Assembly: GCF_000204055.1 (NCBI RefSeq)
Contig: NW_006768832.1
Coordinates: forward strand, 312,271-376,270
Reading direction: 5' to 3'
Source of the DNA: Melampsora larici-populina 98AG31
Lineage: Eukaryota; Basidiomycota; Pucciniomycetes; Pucciniales; Melampsoraceae
DNA: 64,000 nt
The notes under the pieces were generated by a model that was not told the origin of the DNA, searched no databases, and saw only the letters and a list, made by a program, of their open reading frames with translations. Both the position numbers and the translations under genes were made by a program. Positions 48,130-57,504 of this stretch are shown in pieces; position 1 is the stretch's first letter, and each line of letters begins with the position of its first letter.

Positions 48130-48303
48130 TCCACCCGCTAACTATAGAGTCATGATGGGTAACTCAAAGAGAGGTTTGATGGAGGAAGCTTAATAGATGC
48201 CAAGTGATGTATGACTAAATTTTTACTGGAAAAACGAAAAAGAAGAAAGAGACACCAACTAAAGCATAGAGGTGAATCAGATTCTTAGTCAAAAAAAAGA
48301 AGA

Positions 48304-48934
48304 GTAAGCTGGCTTACTATCAGAACGCAAAAAAGACGTCTTAGCTAAGAAGGTACAACAGAAGTCAATACCAGCAATCTGCGGAGAGAAGGATAGGTAA
48401 ACGACCGACCAAAGAACTAAGAGTAAGAAGACTTACTACAAAGGAAGGTCGACCTCAGAAGGTAATCGTGAAATACAGTAGATAGTCATCATGCAATCTA
48501 AAGAAGATCGGATGAGTATCTAGCTAAGGCGCGAAAAAAAGTAAGAAGACTTACCAATTTGCGAATGATCGACCACGGAGGACGGAAGGAGAACTTCAGG
48601 GAACAAGATAGTCATTGAGTAATCTGAACAATCAAAGATAAGTATCATGATCGAGACGTAGTTTAGTAAGAAGACTTACTAAATTACGACGATCGACCAC
48701 GGAGGACATATAAGGATGGATAGTCATCAAAAGTCGATCTAAGAGAAGGACAAGATGAGTATAGGATCAAGAGTTGAAAGGTAAGAAGACTTACAAAACA
48801 ACAAGTGATCGACCGCTAGGGAGCTTTTTTTTTTTTTTTTTTTCAAAGGAGAATAAAAATGAAGAGCAAAACAATCTAAAGATAAAGATTGTTAGGCTAG
48901 ATCACCTCCTGAGATAAAGAGTAAGCGGACTTAC
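48304..48934 (-). repeat. six-unit degenerate tandem array with GTAAG-N4-CTTAC palindromes
   Basis: GTAAG-N4-CTTAC occurs at 48304, 48423, 48541, 48666, 48781 and 48921, spaced 115-140 bp. Between them GATCGACC(A/G)C, GATAGTCAT and GATGAGTAT words recur in the same order. It lies between the YR gene and repeat B1 in the 3' noncoding part of YR-2. A T-run interrupts it at about 48823-48843. Confidence 0.85.
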
Positions 48935-49017
48935 AAGAGTAAGGCCTAAAAACATACATGGAGTATGAGTAAAGGATAAAAAGTCTGGAGCTAAGAATTA
49001 TAACATGAAGGCCGGGG

Positions 49018-50010
49018 TCAATTGAACACCACGGAGGCCCCAATATGAGTACCCATACGAACGTCGAGCAAGGCTATAGCAGGCATTGCGAGGAAAGGAT
49101 GCTCTCGGATGTAAGTTTCGAAGGCAGAGGAGGACCAGCGACCAATGGTTTTGATTGATTCACGAGAAAGGCCTTCTTGAAATAAGGCTGTAGCGCCGCC
49201 AGCACGTAGGGAATGGCCAGACCTGGAATTATCGAAATGGATTTTCATTTTTGCATTAAACCAGCTACGAGTAGGATAAGAGCCATTTGCACGGATGAAC
49301 AGAAGGGGTTCGAAAGGAAAATTGTCACGCCAAGTAAGATATTGGGAGACAAGTTCCACTGGATCCGAGGGAGAGTTTTTGCGAGCTCGAATATAAATGA
49401 GAGAGCCGCGGTTGAAACGGTCGGTTTTGTTGTAAGGAAGAGTGTACTTGATGTACCTGGAGCAAGTCGAAAAAGATAGAGAAGATTGTCTGACAAAGCA
49501 AGAGGGGTACCGGGCAGCTACGGAATCGGGAAGAACGAGTTCGCCGATGCGATGGAGAGCTGCAAAAGCGAAAGATAAGATGGTGGCAAAGAGGAGGTCA
49601 TCCAAATCTGAGGCTGCGAGAACGACTCTATCAATGTCAGCTATAGTCATAGGATTAGCGCGTTTGATTGGTTTTGAGAGACGTTTCTTGCAACCCAGGA
49701 TAAGACCCCTGACTTTATCGGACATTCGAGCTTGTTTAGCAAAAGGATATTGAGGGCAGCAATACACTATGCCCGTTAGATAGCCGTCCACAGTATCTGG
49801 TTGAAGAATGCGGCACATAACAGAGCAATAGCGTAAAAGGGTGAGTTCGTTAGGAATAATGAGAGTGTTGCGTTCGCTACAGAATTTTTCAAAGCTCCTA
49901 AAGGCAGAACGATATTTCCTAATAGTAACATCTTTTCGTTTGGCGGTGATGTCGGATACGATTTGAGCGTCTATAGAAGAAAAGTCATAAGGAACGGTGA
50001 TGGTGGACAT
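49018..50010 (-). CDS. YR-2 tyrosine recombinase
   Basis: 330 residues, intact. The N-terminal core-binding domain has TIRKYRSAFRSFEKFCSER. The catalytic residues line up as Arg154 (ALHRIGELV), His266 and Arg269 (SGHSLRAGG), Trp292 (GRWSS) and the nucleophile Tyr300 (FETYIREHP). It overlaps the RT frame by 26 nt, a compact arrangement typical of DIRS-order elements. It shares only the family signature with the YR-1 recombinase and belongs to a clearly different lineage. Confidence 0.93.
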   Translation of the reverse strand: MSTITVPYDFSSIDAQIVSDITAKRKDVTIRKYRSAFRSFEKFCSERNTLIIPNELTLLRYCSVMCRILQPDTVDGYLTGIVYCCPQYPFAKQARMSDKVRGLILGCKKRLSKPIKRANPMTIADIDRVVLAASDLDDLLFATILSFAFAALHRIGELVLPDSVAARYPSCFVRQSSLSFSTCSRYIKYTLPYNKTDRFNRGSLIYIRARKNSPSDPVELVSQYLTWRDNFPFEPLLFIRANGSYPTRSWFNAKMKIHFDNSRSGHSLRAGGATALFQEGLSRESIKTIGRWSSSAFETYIREHPFLAMPAIALLDVRMGTHIGASVVFN

Positions 50011-51844
50011 TCAACGGAATAATACCTTGATTCTCGAATTGAGGATGGAAAGGGAGCGTAAAGAATTGGGCGTCGGGAAAAGCTCTCTTGACAGTACGAA
50101 CCCGGCCGCGAGAAAGGTGGTCGGCGATTTCGTTGCGAAGTCCTTCAAGGTGACGAACTTTGACCAGTAGTTTATGTTTAAGGATGATGTCGACGGCATG
50201 ACGAAACAGATCATGGACGAGTGTAGCAGGGCGATGAGAACTGAATAAATCTGAGACATTAGATGAATCAGTAAAGATTAGAACTTTCCTGTTGCCAAGG
50301 GAAGCAGCTATCTCAACGGCCGAGACGACAGCAAATAACTCTGCCCAAAAATTCACTCTTGAAGGCATAGGGAATGAAAGAGTATGTGCATGACATAGTT
50401 TCACGTTCCATACACCAGCGCCGTCGGGACGAGCATCGCAAAAGAAGGTTGCATCGGAGCTGATTGGTTTCCAATACAGAGAATCTAAGAGATATCTGCC
50501 ATCCCAGACTTCGAGTTGATTGGCAAGCCAAGTGAAATCATCTCGAATGATGTTGTTCCTGGGAACTAAGGAATGCCGAGAACTTTTCGAGGAAGTTTTC
50601 GAATAAGCAGCTTGGAGAGCGGACCGTCCAAGTGGAAAGATGTTTAAAGCCCAAGAGGACCATCCAGTAATCCTCCACCACTCGATGAGAGGTCGTTGGT
50701 AAGGAATTATAAACTCACAAAGGGCTTTGACGAGTGCAAGACGTTTATCATCACAGAGAGATATAGTCATCTTTTTGCAATCAATCCAGTGACCGATGAT
50801 TTCTAATTCAAAACCAAAGACTTGTTTGTCCCAAACCCAGGGAACACAGAGTTGGTCGAACATGTAAAGAAATTTTTCTTGGTTAAGAGGAATCTTGTGG
50901 CCTTTGAAGTCGACTAATTTGGGGGAGCAAAGACCCCATGAGTCGTCCATGTAAGCGCTGAGATCAACGATGCCGAAATGTTCAAAAGCAATCCATAGAA
51001 CAAGAGAGAAAAAGGTGCACCAGATTCGCGGAGAACTGGCGCAACCAAAATTTAAACACCTGTCTACGTGAAAGAGGTTATCGATCCAAACAATTTGCCG
51101 AAACTGCCAAAAAGGATGTACAAATAGGTTTTGAAAGGCGGAATCAACGTCTGATTTCCATAGCAGGAAAGGTTTGTTCTTTCGATAATATTTGAGCATT
51201 GAAGGCGCAAAGTGAGAGATGCGGTCTAGATCGACATGGACCCGATTGCAGTCAATGAGGTCGTTCATAGAGTTATTACCATAACTCATGTCGGTAACAA
51301 GACGTTTCTTGCCAGAATTTTCGTTAGTAACAATAAATAAAGGCGAGATTTGCATGCCACGCATAGGGGTATGAAAAGGATGAGAATACCTGCCAAACTT
51401 AATTTCTTTGTCACGGGATTTCCGAACAACCGAGATGTCGTCGTCTGAAAGATTGTGATTAGGACGTATGGTGGTAAAATCGGGAGTAGCGCCGCAAAGC
51501 GGCGGCATGAAGCCAAACTGAAGTCCACGCAAGGCGGAATTGACGAGATTTTGATTGGGATGAGTTGAAAGAAGTTTTTGAAACATACGTAGATTGAATG
51601 AATTTTTAACGAAGAAAAGGTCCGGACGTCTGTTAACGGCAAAATCGGCTAAAGGGTCGTCTTGGGGAGCTGGAGGGTCTGGAAGCGGAGGGGAATGTAA
51701 AGAGAAATCAACAGAAGGAGAACAATGGTTAAAAATGGCATTATCCAATTCAAGATCACGGAGATATCGTTGAGAGCCGATATCATCAATGATGTTTGCC
51801 TCCTCGATGATTTTCGTCACATCCAAAGGCATCGCAGACGTCAT
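49985..51844 (-). CDS. YR-2 reverse transcriptase-RNase H
   Basis: Proposed start ATG at 51844, giving 619 residues; the frame remains open upstream only as a shadow of Gag. RT: PLFIVTNENSGKKRLVTDMS, motif A KSDVDSAFQNLFVHP, catalytic AYMDDSWG. RNase H: FFCDARPDGAGVW, a Glu in FWAELFAVVSAVE, TDSSNVSD, and the terminal ADHLSRGR. No stops. It overlaps the Gag end by 59 nt and the YR start by 26 nt. There is no methyltransferase domain, consistent with Ngaro/PAT rather than DIRS1 itself. Confidence 0.9.
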   Translation of the reverse strand: MTSAMPLDVTKIIEEANIIDDIGSQRYLRDLELDNAIFNHCSPSVDFSLHSPPLPDPPAPQDDPLADFAVNRRPDLFFVKNSFNLRMFQKLLSTHPNQNLVNSALRGLQFGFMPPLCGATPDFTTIRPNHNLSDDDISVVRKSRDKEIKFGRYSHPFHTPMRGMQISPLFIVTNENSGKKRLVTDMSYGNNSMNDLIDCNRVHVDLDRISHFAPSMLKYYRKNKPFLLWKSDVDSAFQNLFVHPFWQFRQIVWIDNLFHVDRCLNFGCASSPRIWCTFFSLVLWIAFEHFGIVDLSAYMDDSWGLCSPKLVDFKGHKIPLNQEKFLYMFDQLCVPWVWDKQVFGFELEIIGHWIDCKKMTISLCDDKRLALVKALCEFIIPYQRPLIEWWRITGWSSWALNIFPLGRSALQAAYSKTSSKSSRHSLVPRNNIIRDDFTWLANQLEVWDGRYLLDSLYWKPISSDATFFCDARPDGAGVWNVKLCHAHTLSFPMPSRVNFWAELFAVVSAVEIAASLGNRKVLIFTDSSNVSDLFSSHRPATLVHDLFRHAVDIILKHKLLVKVRHLEGLRNEIADHLSRGRVRTVKRAFPDAQFFTLPFHPQFENQGIIPLNVHHHRSL

Positions 51845-54452
51845 GCAGACGGTTGCAGTCTTTAGCTGACTTGTGAGGACAGTTCCCACGATTCCAACGA
51901 AAACAGATCTGATCAGCTTCAGGAACTTTATCCATAACTTTCTTCCTATAGGCTTTCTTAGTTGGTCCTTTGGAAGTAGAAGGAGCGGGTGTAGGGTGTT
52001 TGTTGGATCGTTTGGAAATTGAGGTCGAGGGAGCAGAAGTTCTTGGAAGAGCTTTTGGCATCTCCTGTCGATATAGGTATTGATTTTTGAATCCTTTGAG
52101 CGCTCGAGCGTTATAGTCGCCCCAGGTGATGTAAGGTCAACACGCGAATTCGAGGCGGCAGGCTTTGTCGTAGTCCATAATGTTTTGAAGAGCAATGTTA
52201 GCTCTGCGAGATTTTGTGAGTTCAATGATATTGTCAAAGTAATCTTGAATGGAATCGACTGCTGGAAAGAATACAGCCATGTAGGCCAATTTGATGGTGT
52301 TGATGAGGTCCTGGAAGGAGGCAATAGTATTGACTGGGATAGGCGTTTGTTGAGGACATGAAGTAAACTGCCAGTTTTTGTGAGAATCTGAGTCGTCAAT
52401 TCTTTGAGTCCTGGAAATACCACAAACAGCTTGTTCAGCATTGAGTTGGGCCAGATCAATGTACGAATATTCCAGTAAAGTTCTAACGAGCGTTGGAGGG
52501 AAATCAACTGGTTTGTTCTTAGAACCGTTGTGATTAGCGCATGAGTCTTTGATGCAAGATTGGTAGAATAAGGCGATTTCTCTGACTTTGAGAGCTGTAG
52601 TCGAAAATTCGGCATTAGCGACTTCTGGAAGTTCGACATCGAAAGGATATATTCTAGACGCCGCCGGGGCGGACGTGTCGAATTTGATCGTAGCATTTGG
52701 ATTAAAAGACTTTGATATTGTAGGAACTTCCTGGTGCTGATGGGAAGGTTGAGGACAATGGTAAAAGTTACCCGAGTCCTGGAGACGGTTTTCTGCAGCC
52801 GTATGAGAGGAACCCTGTACGATAGGAGGATTTTGAGAGGAATTTCTAACTGAAGGAGCTCTGAAATTGGGAGTCCCGGCACTAGTGAGACCACGGTTAC
52901 CGATAAGGTGCGCTCCAAGTCTGGGGTTCCCAGTAGATCCCATTGCCAGAGCAGGGTAGGGTTCAAAGCGGGGGGGTGGAGCTTTGCCATTCTCCTGGGC
53001 AGTCCTGGACGGACCAGGAACTGGGCTAGGAAGGGGATCTCTCCGTCGAGAGATAGAACTCAATCGACGAGGGGAAAGGTTGCGCTGTTGCGACGCACGT
53101 GAAGGATGTTGCGAATGCAAGCCGGAAGGGGTGAATAGAGGTAGTCCTGGGACCACAGGGGGAGGAGGGAGTCCTGAGTGACCTGTGGACACGGGAATGG
53201 GGTCACACTACAAGAAAGATAATATTTTCTGGGCAGAAAATTAAATTATTGATACACAAGAATATTGAGAGGCCAGGAGGAGAGCAAAAAATGAATAAAA
53301 ATATGCATCTTGTTCCCTGCGTTGAGAACTTCACTCTGCATATTTTTCCGTATTTTTACAGTCCATGTTGATAAGTGTACTAACAATAAACCTTCACAAT
53401 CATCCAATTACAACCTGTAACAAGCACTGAAATTTGGCTCATTAGTGTTTAGAGAAACTTTTGATTTCTGAAAATACTCATAAATTTTTCAATTCCGGTC
53501 CAAAACGCTCGATTTTGGGTGCATTGGTCAGCTGGAATTATCCTCCAAATAGTTCATAATATGACCACACAGCATGCTGGTCTGCTAAAAAAGATATCAT
53601 CTTTTTTATACATTTGTACATACAGATCCATAGAATGATTGTCATACTAGCTACATAGTTCTTGATCTTATGAAAGTTCGGGAGGAAGAGTTCAGCTTTC
53701 TAATGCACTTAAAATCGAGTGTTTTGAGGCAGATTTGACAAAGTTATAGGTGTTTTCAGAAATCAAAAGTTTCTCTAAACACTAATGTGCCAAATTTCAG
53801 TGCTTGTTACAGGTTGTAATTGGATGATTATGAAGGTTTATTGTTAGTACACTTATCAATACGGACTGTAAAAATATGGAAAAATATGGAGAGTGAAGCT
53901 CTCACCGCAGGGAACAAGATGCATATTTTTATTTATTTTTTTCCCTTCTCCTGGCCTCTCAATATTTTTGTGTATCAATAATTTAATTTTCTGCCCAGAA
54001 AATATTATATTTCGTGTAGTGTCAGCAAGTGCTGGCTCAGGGGAATCGGAGTAAAGCTCGCGAAAGGTGCCATCGGCAGCTTCTGAATCAAGGCGAGAAT
54101 GGGATAAGGATTTACTCCTGAGAGCGGGCCTATCTTTTGGAACATAGTGCCAGGGCACTTGGGGGGGTGGATCCGAGCTAGCCGGTAGAATGAAAACCGG
54201 TAAGCTACGGTTGTCGTTAATGTCTCCTTCTCCAGTACCATGAAAGGCACGACCTGCGTAGAAATCGAGCCCAATGGCGAAACGCGCCATGGTGGAGAAA
54301 TGAAAGACAAAGAACGGATCGTCCCTGGGGACGATCTCAGCAAAGAGGTCGCGGAGATCCTCCATGCTGAGGTTGTTGCTGCCGTCTGCAGCTTGGTAGT
54401 CGGTAAGAATGGCATCGATTTGATTAAAGATATTAGGGACGTCATGCGACAT
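51786..54452 (-). pseudogene. gag: YR-2 Gag, interrupted by a MITE and one stop
   Basis: Starts at 54452 (MSHDVPNIFNQIDAILTDYQ). The frame runs to a TGA-containing MITE junction, resumes at about 53202 on the other side of the MITE with the frame restored, passes a Pro/Ser/Arg-rich segment and a helical gag core (about 52650-52140), and ends with a Cys/His zinc region (CFRWNRGNCPHKSAKDC, then HDVCDAFGCDENH) at 51786. One in-frame TGA (52137-52139) precedes the zinc region where arginine fits. Without the MITE and the stop this would be one continuous protein. Confidence 0.82.
53206..54021. mobile_element. CACTA-type foldback MITE in YR-2 gag
   Basis: Ends are CACTACA(A/C)GAAA, the typical CACTA terminus, with a 3-bp duplication TCA (53203-53205 and 54022-54024). 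Inverted arms extend about 270-290 bp, leaving a ~270-bp centre. No coding capacity. Removing it with one TCA restores the Gag frame exactly. Confidence 0.92.
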
Positions 54453-54513
54453 AATAGATTAGAATAACTTTTTCTTTTTTTTTAAGATAAGAAGATCGAT
54501 ATTTTTAATTATA

Positions 54514-54863
54514 GACCAAAAAATCACTAAATGTAAAGACTAACGAGATCAATAAAGGTACAAGTGATAAAAAGGATCTCGGAAGAAAACGTGAAGTGCT
54601 TTTGGAAGGAGAATTGTAAGATGAATATGAGAATATAAATGTGGGAAGAATAGTTCAAACGTCCACAGTTATATAAGGAAACTCAGAAGGGAGATCATCT
54701 TCAAAAAGTGGTAAAGAGCGTTTACCTTTTTTTCGGAGATGGTAAAGAGCACAGCGTGCAGATCATTCGCGACGCGAATGCTTACGGATCGTGTGTCGGA
54801 ACTCTGACACGTGATACGCACTTGTAACCTATTCTCCTCTCTAGAAGCTCGCTCCTAGTCCAA
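54514..54863 (-). repeat. YR-2 split direct repeat A1 (350 bp)
   Basis: Matches 47622-47971 with two TCG/TTG differences. Contains the near-palindrome CATTCGCGACGCGAATG at 54764-54780. Confidence 0.95.
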
Positions 54864-54914
54864 GGAATCTAGGTCACTAACCTCCATAGGCGCTTTCCAG
54901 GGTCCTATCATCCC

Positions 54915-55305
54915 CTCCCGACACCCAATATCCCCAGAAGGGTTTTCTCGATCACGCAAAGCTACAACACTTGACCAAAGCACGGCCAGATTGAGGGACC
55001 CTTTCAATGTTTTACAAAGCCTTGGTTTTCTCAACTTTTCAAGATAGAGGATGGATAGGTGGATGAGTGACGGTCGGATGGGTAGTGGACTCGGAAAGAC
55101 TCATCTCTCAGATTTCGGAAAACTGGCTTCCGAAGTCTGACAGATGATAGGGACTTTGTTATGTTGTAGTCAGCCGCTCTCTGGTTTTGTGAGGCTCTCG
55201 GATTGCGTCAATCTACTCTTGGCTTTACCCCTGTAGACTATTTTTCAAAAGTTCTCTCCGCCCGTCTGTGTCTGTCTGTGTAGAATGAAGTATTTACATA
55301 CATTG
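54915..55305. other. short spacer between the P-like and mariner elements
   Basis: About 390 bp with no supported gene. A GTCTGTCTGTGT-type microsatellite lies at 55265-55281. Confidence 0.5.
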
Positions 55306-55307
55306 TA

Positions 55308-55488
55308 CTGCATCTTCACAAATGCTTGTCCAATCGAAGCAAAAAAAGTTGCTGCCGGTCGGACCCATTTGTGAGCTGGATCGTTAATGAGGGTCTGTGC
55401 ATGATCGGGGCTTCAACTTTTGTAGCTCTGAGCTCTGAGATTTAATTTTGATGTTACTTGAGCGAAGATCTAGAGAGCTTCTGCCCAG
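55308..55488 (+). repeat. left TIR of the mariner element
   Basis: 181 bp, nearly identical in inverse to 58782-58962. Ends at CTGCCCAG. Contains the accessory gene's ATG at 55451. Confidence 0.93.
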
Positions 55489-56794
55489 CTACCCGATCCC
55501 CCCATCATCAATCCCATCAACCACCTATCACACTCCCAATCAGCCACGTCAGCAACACTTCAACTCAGGAATCATGCGTGAATCGTTTGAGTGTGATTTT
55601 GAGATCAGCATCTACACCAAATATGGCGACAGCAAGAATCCAAAATGGAGGCCCTACATCCTCAAAAGGGGTAACATTTTGTTAGAAATTAATCCGAATC
55701 AAATGTCATTTCCCGATCTACAAGCAACTGTCAAGCGGAAATGTAATAGCAATGACAATGAATTAGGGGACCTGATTATGACCGACTTTAATTCAGATGA
55801 GAAGCGCATCAAATGGATTGCAACAATCTCAGGTACAAGAGGTTGGTCAAAAACCCGAGGAAATCAGGTCCATTGTGAGGAACAGTTTCAAGCCTGGGCA
55901 CATGAGGTATTGAAGGTATCATCTCAAACAGGTGGCCTTTATTTACTGATGGATAAGCCTGTGTTGAAAGTCGATTCTCAAAAGCGAGTGAGTAGTTTCC
56001 TTTTGGTCTTTTTCTGCTCCAAGCTGATTGCTTTCTCTCTTGTAAGAATGCTTCGTTAGCCTCAACTCGCCGCTTATGGTCTGTTGGAGATCAAAATAAT
56101 GTCGGGGTGGGTGGCCAGTCGACTTTTCTACAATTTATACAATCTGATTCTTTTCTTTATACATCCAGAATATGGCCGATTCAGACAGTCATGAAATTGA
56201 TCTTTTAGCCAAGGATCTTCAAGCTCAAAGTGTTGTACGACATGATTTGGATCGTTTTTTCCGTGTATATGAGATTCCTGGCGATGATGATGGATATGTG
56301 CTAATGTCACCGGGGAATGCTCAGAAATGGGCTAAAGAGATTGTACGTACCAATCATCGTTATAACACGGTTTTTATGACTGATCTTAATCTTAAACTTC
56401 TCAGTTGAACCCTACAACTCACGGTGTTTCACAGATCAGTCCACCGAGAGGCCTGCGAGAGAGTAAGAAAGGCACGCTCAAGAAAAAACGTATCCGAACG
56501 TCTTATAATCAAGGTGTGGCGGGTCCTTCCCATAGTGTCATTCAGAGACCACCTAGAGGTTCTGCTTCGATGGAAGACTACATCAAATTTGTCGGAATTA
56601 ACGATCCAGTTGAAGTCAATGAAATCCTCGACCTTTTCAAACCCCATAGGATTCGAGACTATCATAACTTTCACAAAACCGACGGTTCAATCACCAAAAG
56701 CGATCTGTTAGGGTATGGTATTCCAGCTGGCATAATCAGTGACTTACTCGACAATGTTGATAGGTTTGACGAGCATCTTGCTGACCAGGATTAA
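55451..56794 (+). CDS. mariner accessory gene, unrecognised N-terminus, SAM-like C-terminus
   Basis: Three exons (55451-55987, 56169-56342, 56405-56794), all GT-AG and phase 0, give an intact 366-residue protein. The first 13 codons lie inside the left TIR. Residues 45-180 form a mixed alpha/beta-looking region (FEISIYTKYGDSKNPKW, WIATISGTRGWSKTRG) that I do not recognise. Residues 181-237 are acidic and helical. A basic stretch (KKGTLKKKRIRTS, about 258-270) could bind nucleic acid or serve nuclear import. The end (MEDYIKFVGINDP ... LLGYGIPAGIISDLLDNVD) resembles a SAM-type helical bundle. Such proteins appear to be multicopy in rusts, but that is recollection and not shown here. Its role in transposition is unknown. 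Confidence 0.8.
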
Positions 56795-57504
56795 AAAGGT
56801 AATCTCAATGTCATAGATTCATTTTGAGGAGACTCGCTAATCATCTTTTGAAACTTTTATTCAGTTGTTTGGATTTTAGGACGCTTCAAGACTTCATTTG
56901 AATCAAACGGGTTCCTTTTGTTACTTTGTATCAAATCTCATGTATTGTTTTCTATCTCAAACAAAGATCTTCTTCAACACAGTGTCTTATTTTTCTCTAT
57001 TTTCTTTATTCTATCATATTGTATTGTTTTTGTCTTCTCTTCTTTATGTACTGATGGTCAATCAATCTTCTTAAACACAGTGTATTGTTTTCTTCTACTT
57101 TTTTTCTTTATTCTATCATTCTTTATGTACTGATGATCAATCAAGATCTTAATGCAAGTGTAGCATCATTTTGATCAATATTTGACTGGATCGAAGTTGA
57201 ATTAATCAAAATGAAATAGTGAGAAACTTGAGATCTCAACAAAATCCAATCAGTCAATAAAAAAGCGGGACTTGAGATTTCACAATGAAATGAAATCAAT
57301 TGAAAACAACATTGAAAAGGAATCCATCGATTGATAAAGATTGAGATGGGATTGATTGATGAAGATCGCATAAGAAACTCAATATTCAAAATGAAAGAAA
57401 CTGGGATCGATCAATGAACATCATATAAAAATTCAAAATGAAAAAACTTGGGATCGATCGATGAACATCATATGAAAAACTCAATATTCAAAATGAAGAA
57501 ACTT
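56795..57504. other. spacer between the convergent mariner genes, with short direct repeats
   Basis: No gene. An ~85-bp near-duplication occurs at about 56966-57143 (CTTCTTCAACACAGTGT ... TTTATGTACTGATGGTCAAT and a second round). A second repeat cluster lies at 57361-57500 (GATCGATC(A/G)ATGAACATCA and AATATTCAAAATGAA words, about 2.5 rounds). The region probably supplies both 3' untranslated ends. Confidence 0.6.

Larger units (their letters stand above)
47418..54863 (-). mobile_element. tyrosine-recombinase retrotransposon YR-2 with split direct repeats (PAT/Ngaro type)
   Basis: Read on the minus strand the order is A1 (54863-54514), Gag, RT-RNase H, YR, a tandem array, B1 (48129-47972), A2 (47971-47622), B2 (47575-47418). 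A copies are 350 bp with two differences; B copies are 158 bp and identical. This A1-ORFs-B1-A2-B2 layout is the hallmark of PAT and Ngaro elements. There is no target duplication: removing the element rejoins an AAGGTC|GGAAT repeat of the P-like transposon. A MITE (53206-54021) interrupts Gag. Confidence 0.93.
35326..54906 (+). mobile_element. P-superfamily-like DNA transposon with large nested insertions
   Basis: Ends are AGGACC(G/C)TGGAAAGCG with inverted similarity over about 35 bp (through CCT-TGGAGGT and GTGAC). They are bounded by the exact 8-bp duplication ATCATCCC (35318-35325 and 54907-54914). After removing a gypsy element (6863 bp plus 5-bp TSD), a YR element (7446 bp) and a half MITE, about 5 kb remains: one long multi-exon transposase-like gene and subterminal repeats GTGACGAAAAAGGTCGGAA. 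Both the 8-bp duplication and the protein motifs agree with the P superfamily. Confidence 0.8.

Noticed and set aside
48304..48934. CRISPR-like array
   Set aside because: Units are degenerate, spacing is irregular (115-140 bp), the host is eukaryotic, and the array belongs to a retrotransposon.
51845..52990. Long open frame continuous with the YR-2 RT frame
   Set aside because: It overlaps the Gag coding sequence in another frame and is Leu/Ser/Thr-rich without motifs; the RT landmarks begin only after the ATG at 51844.
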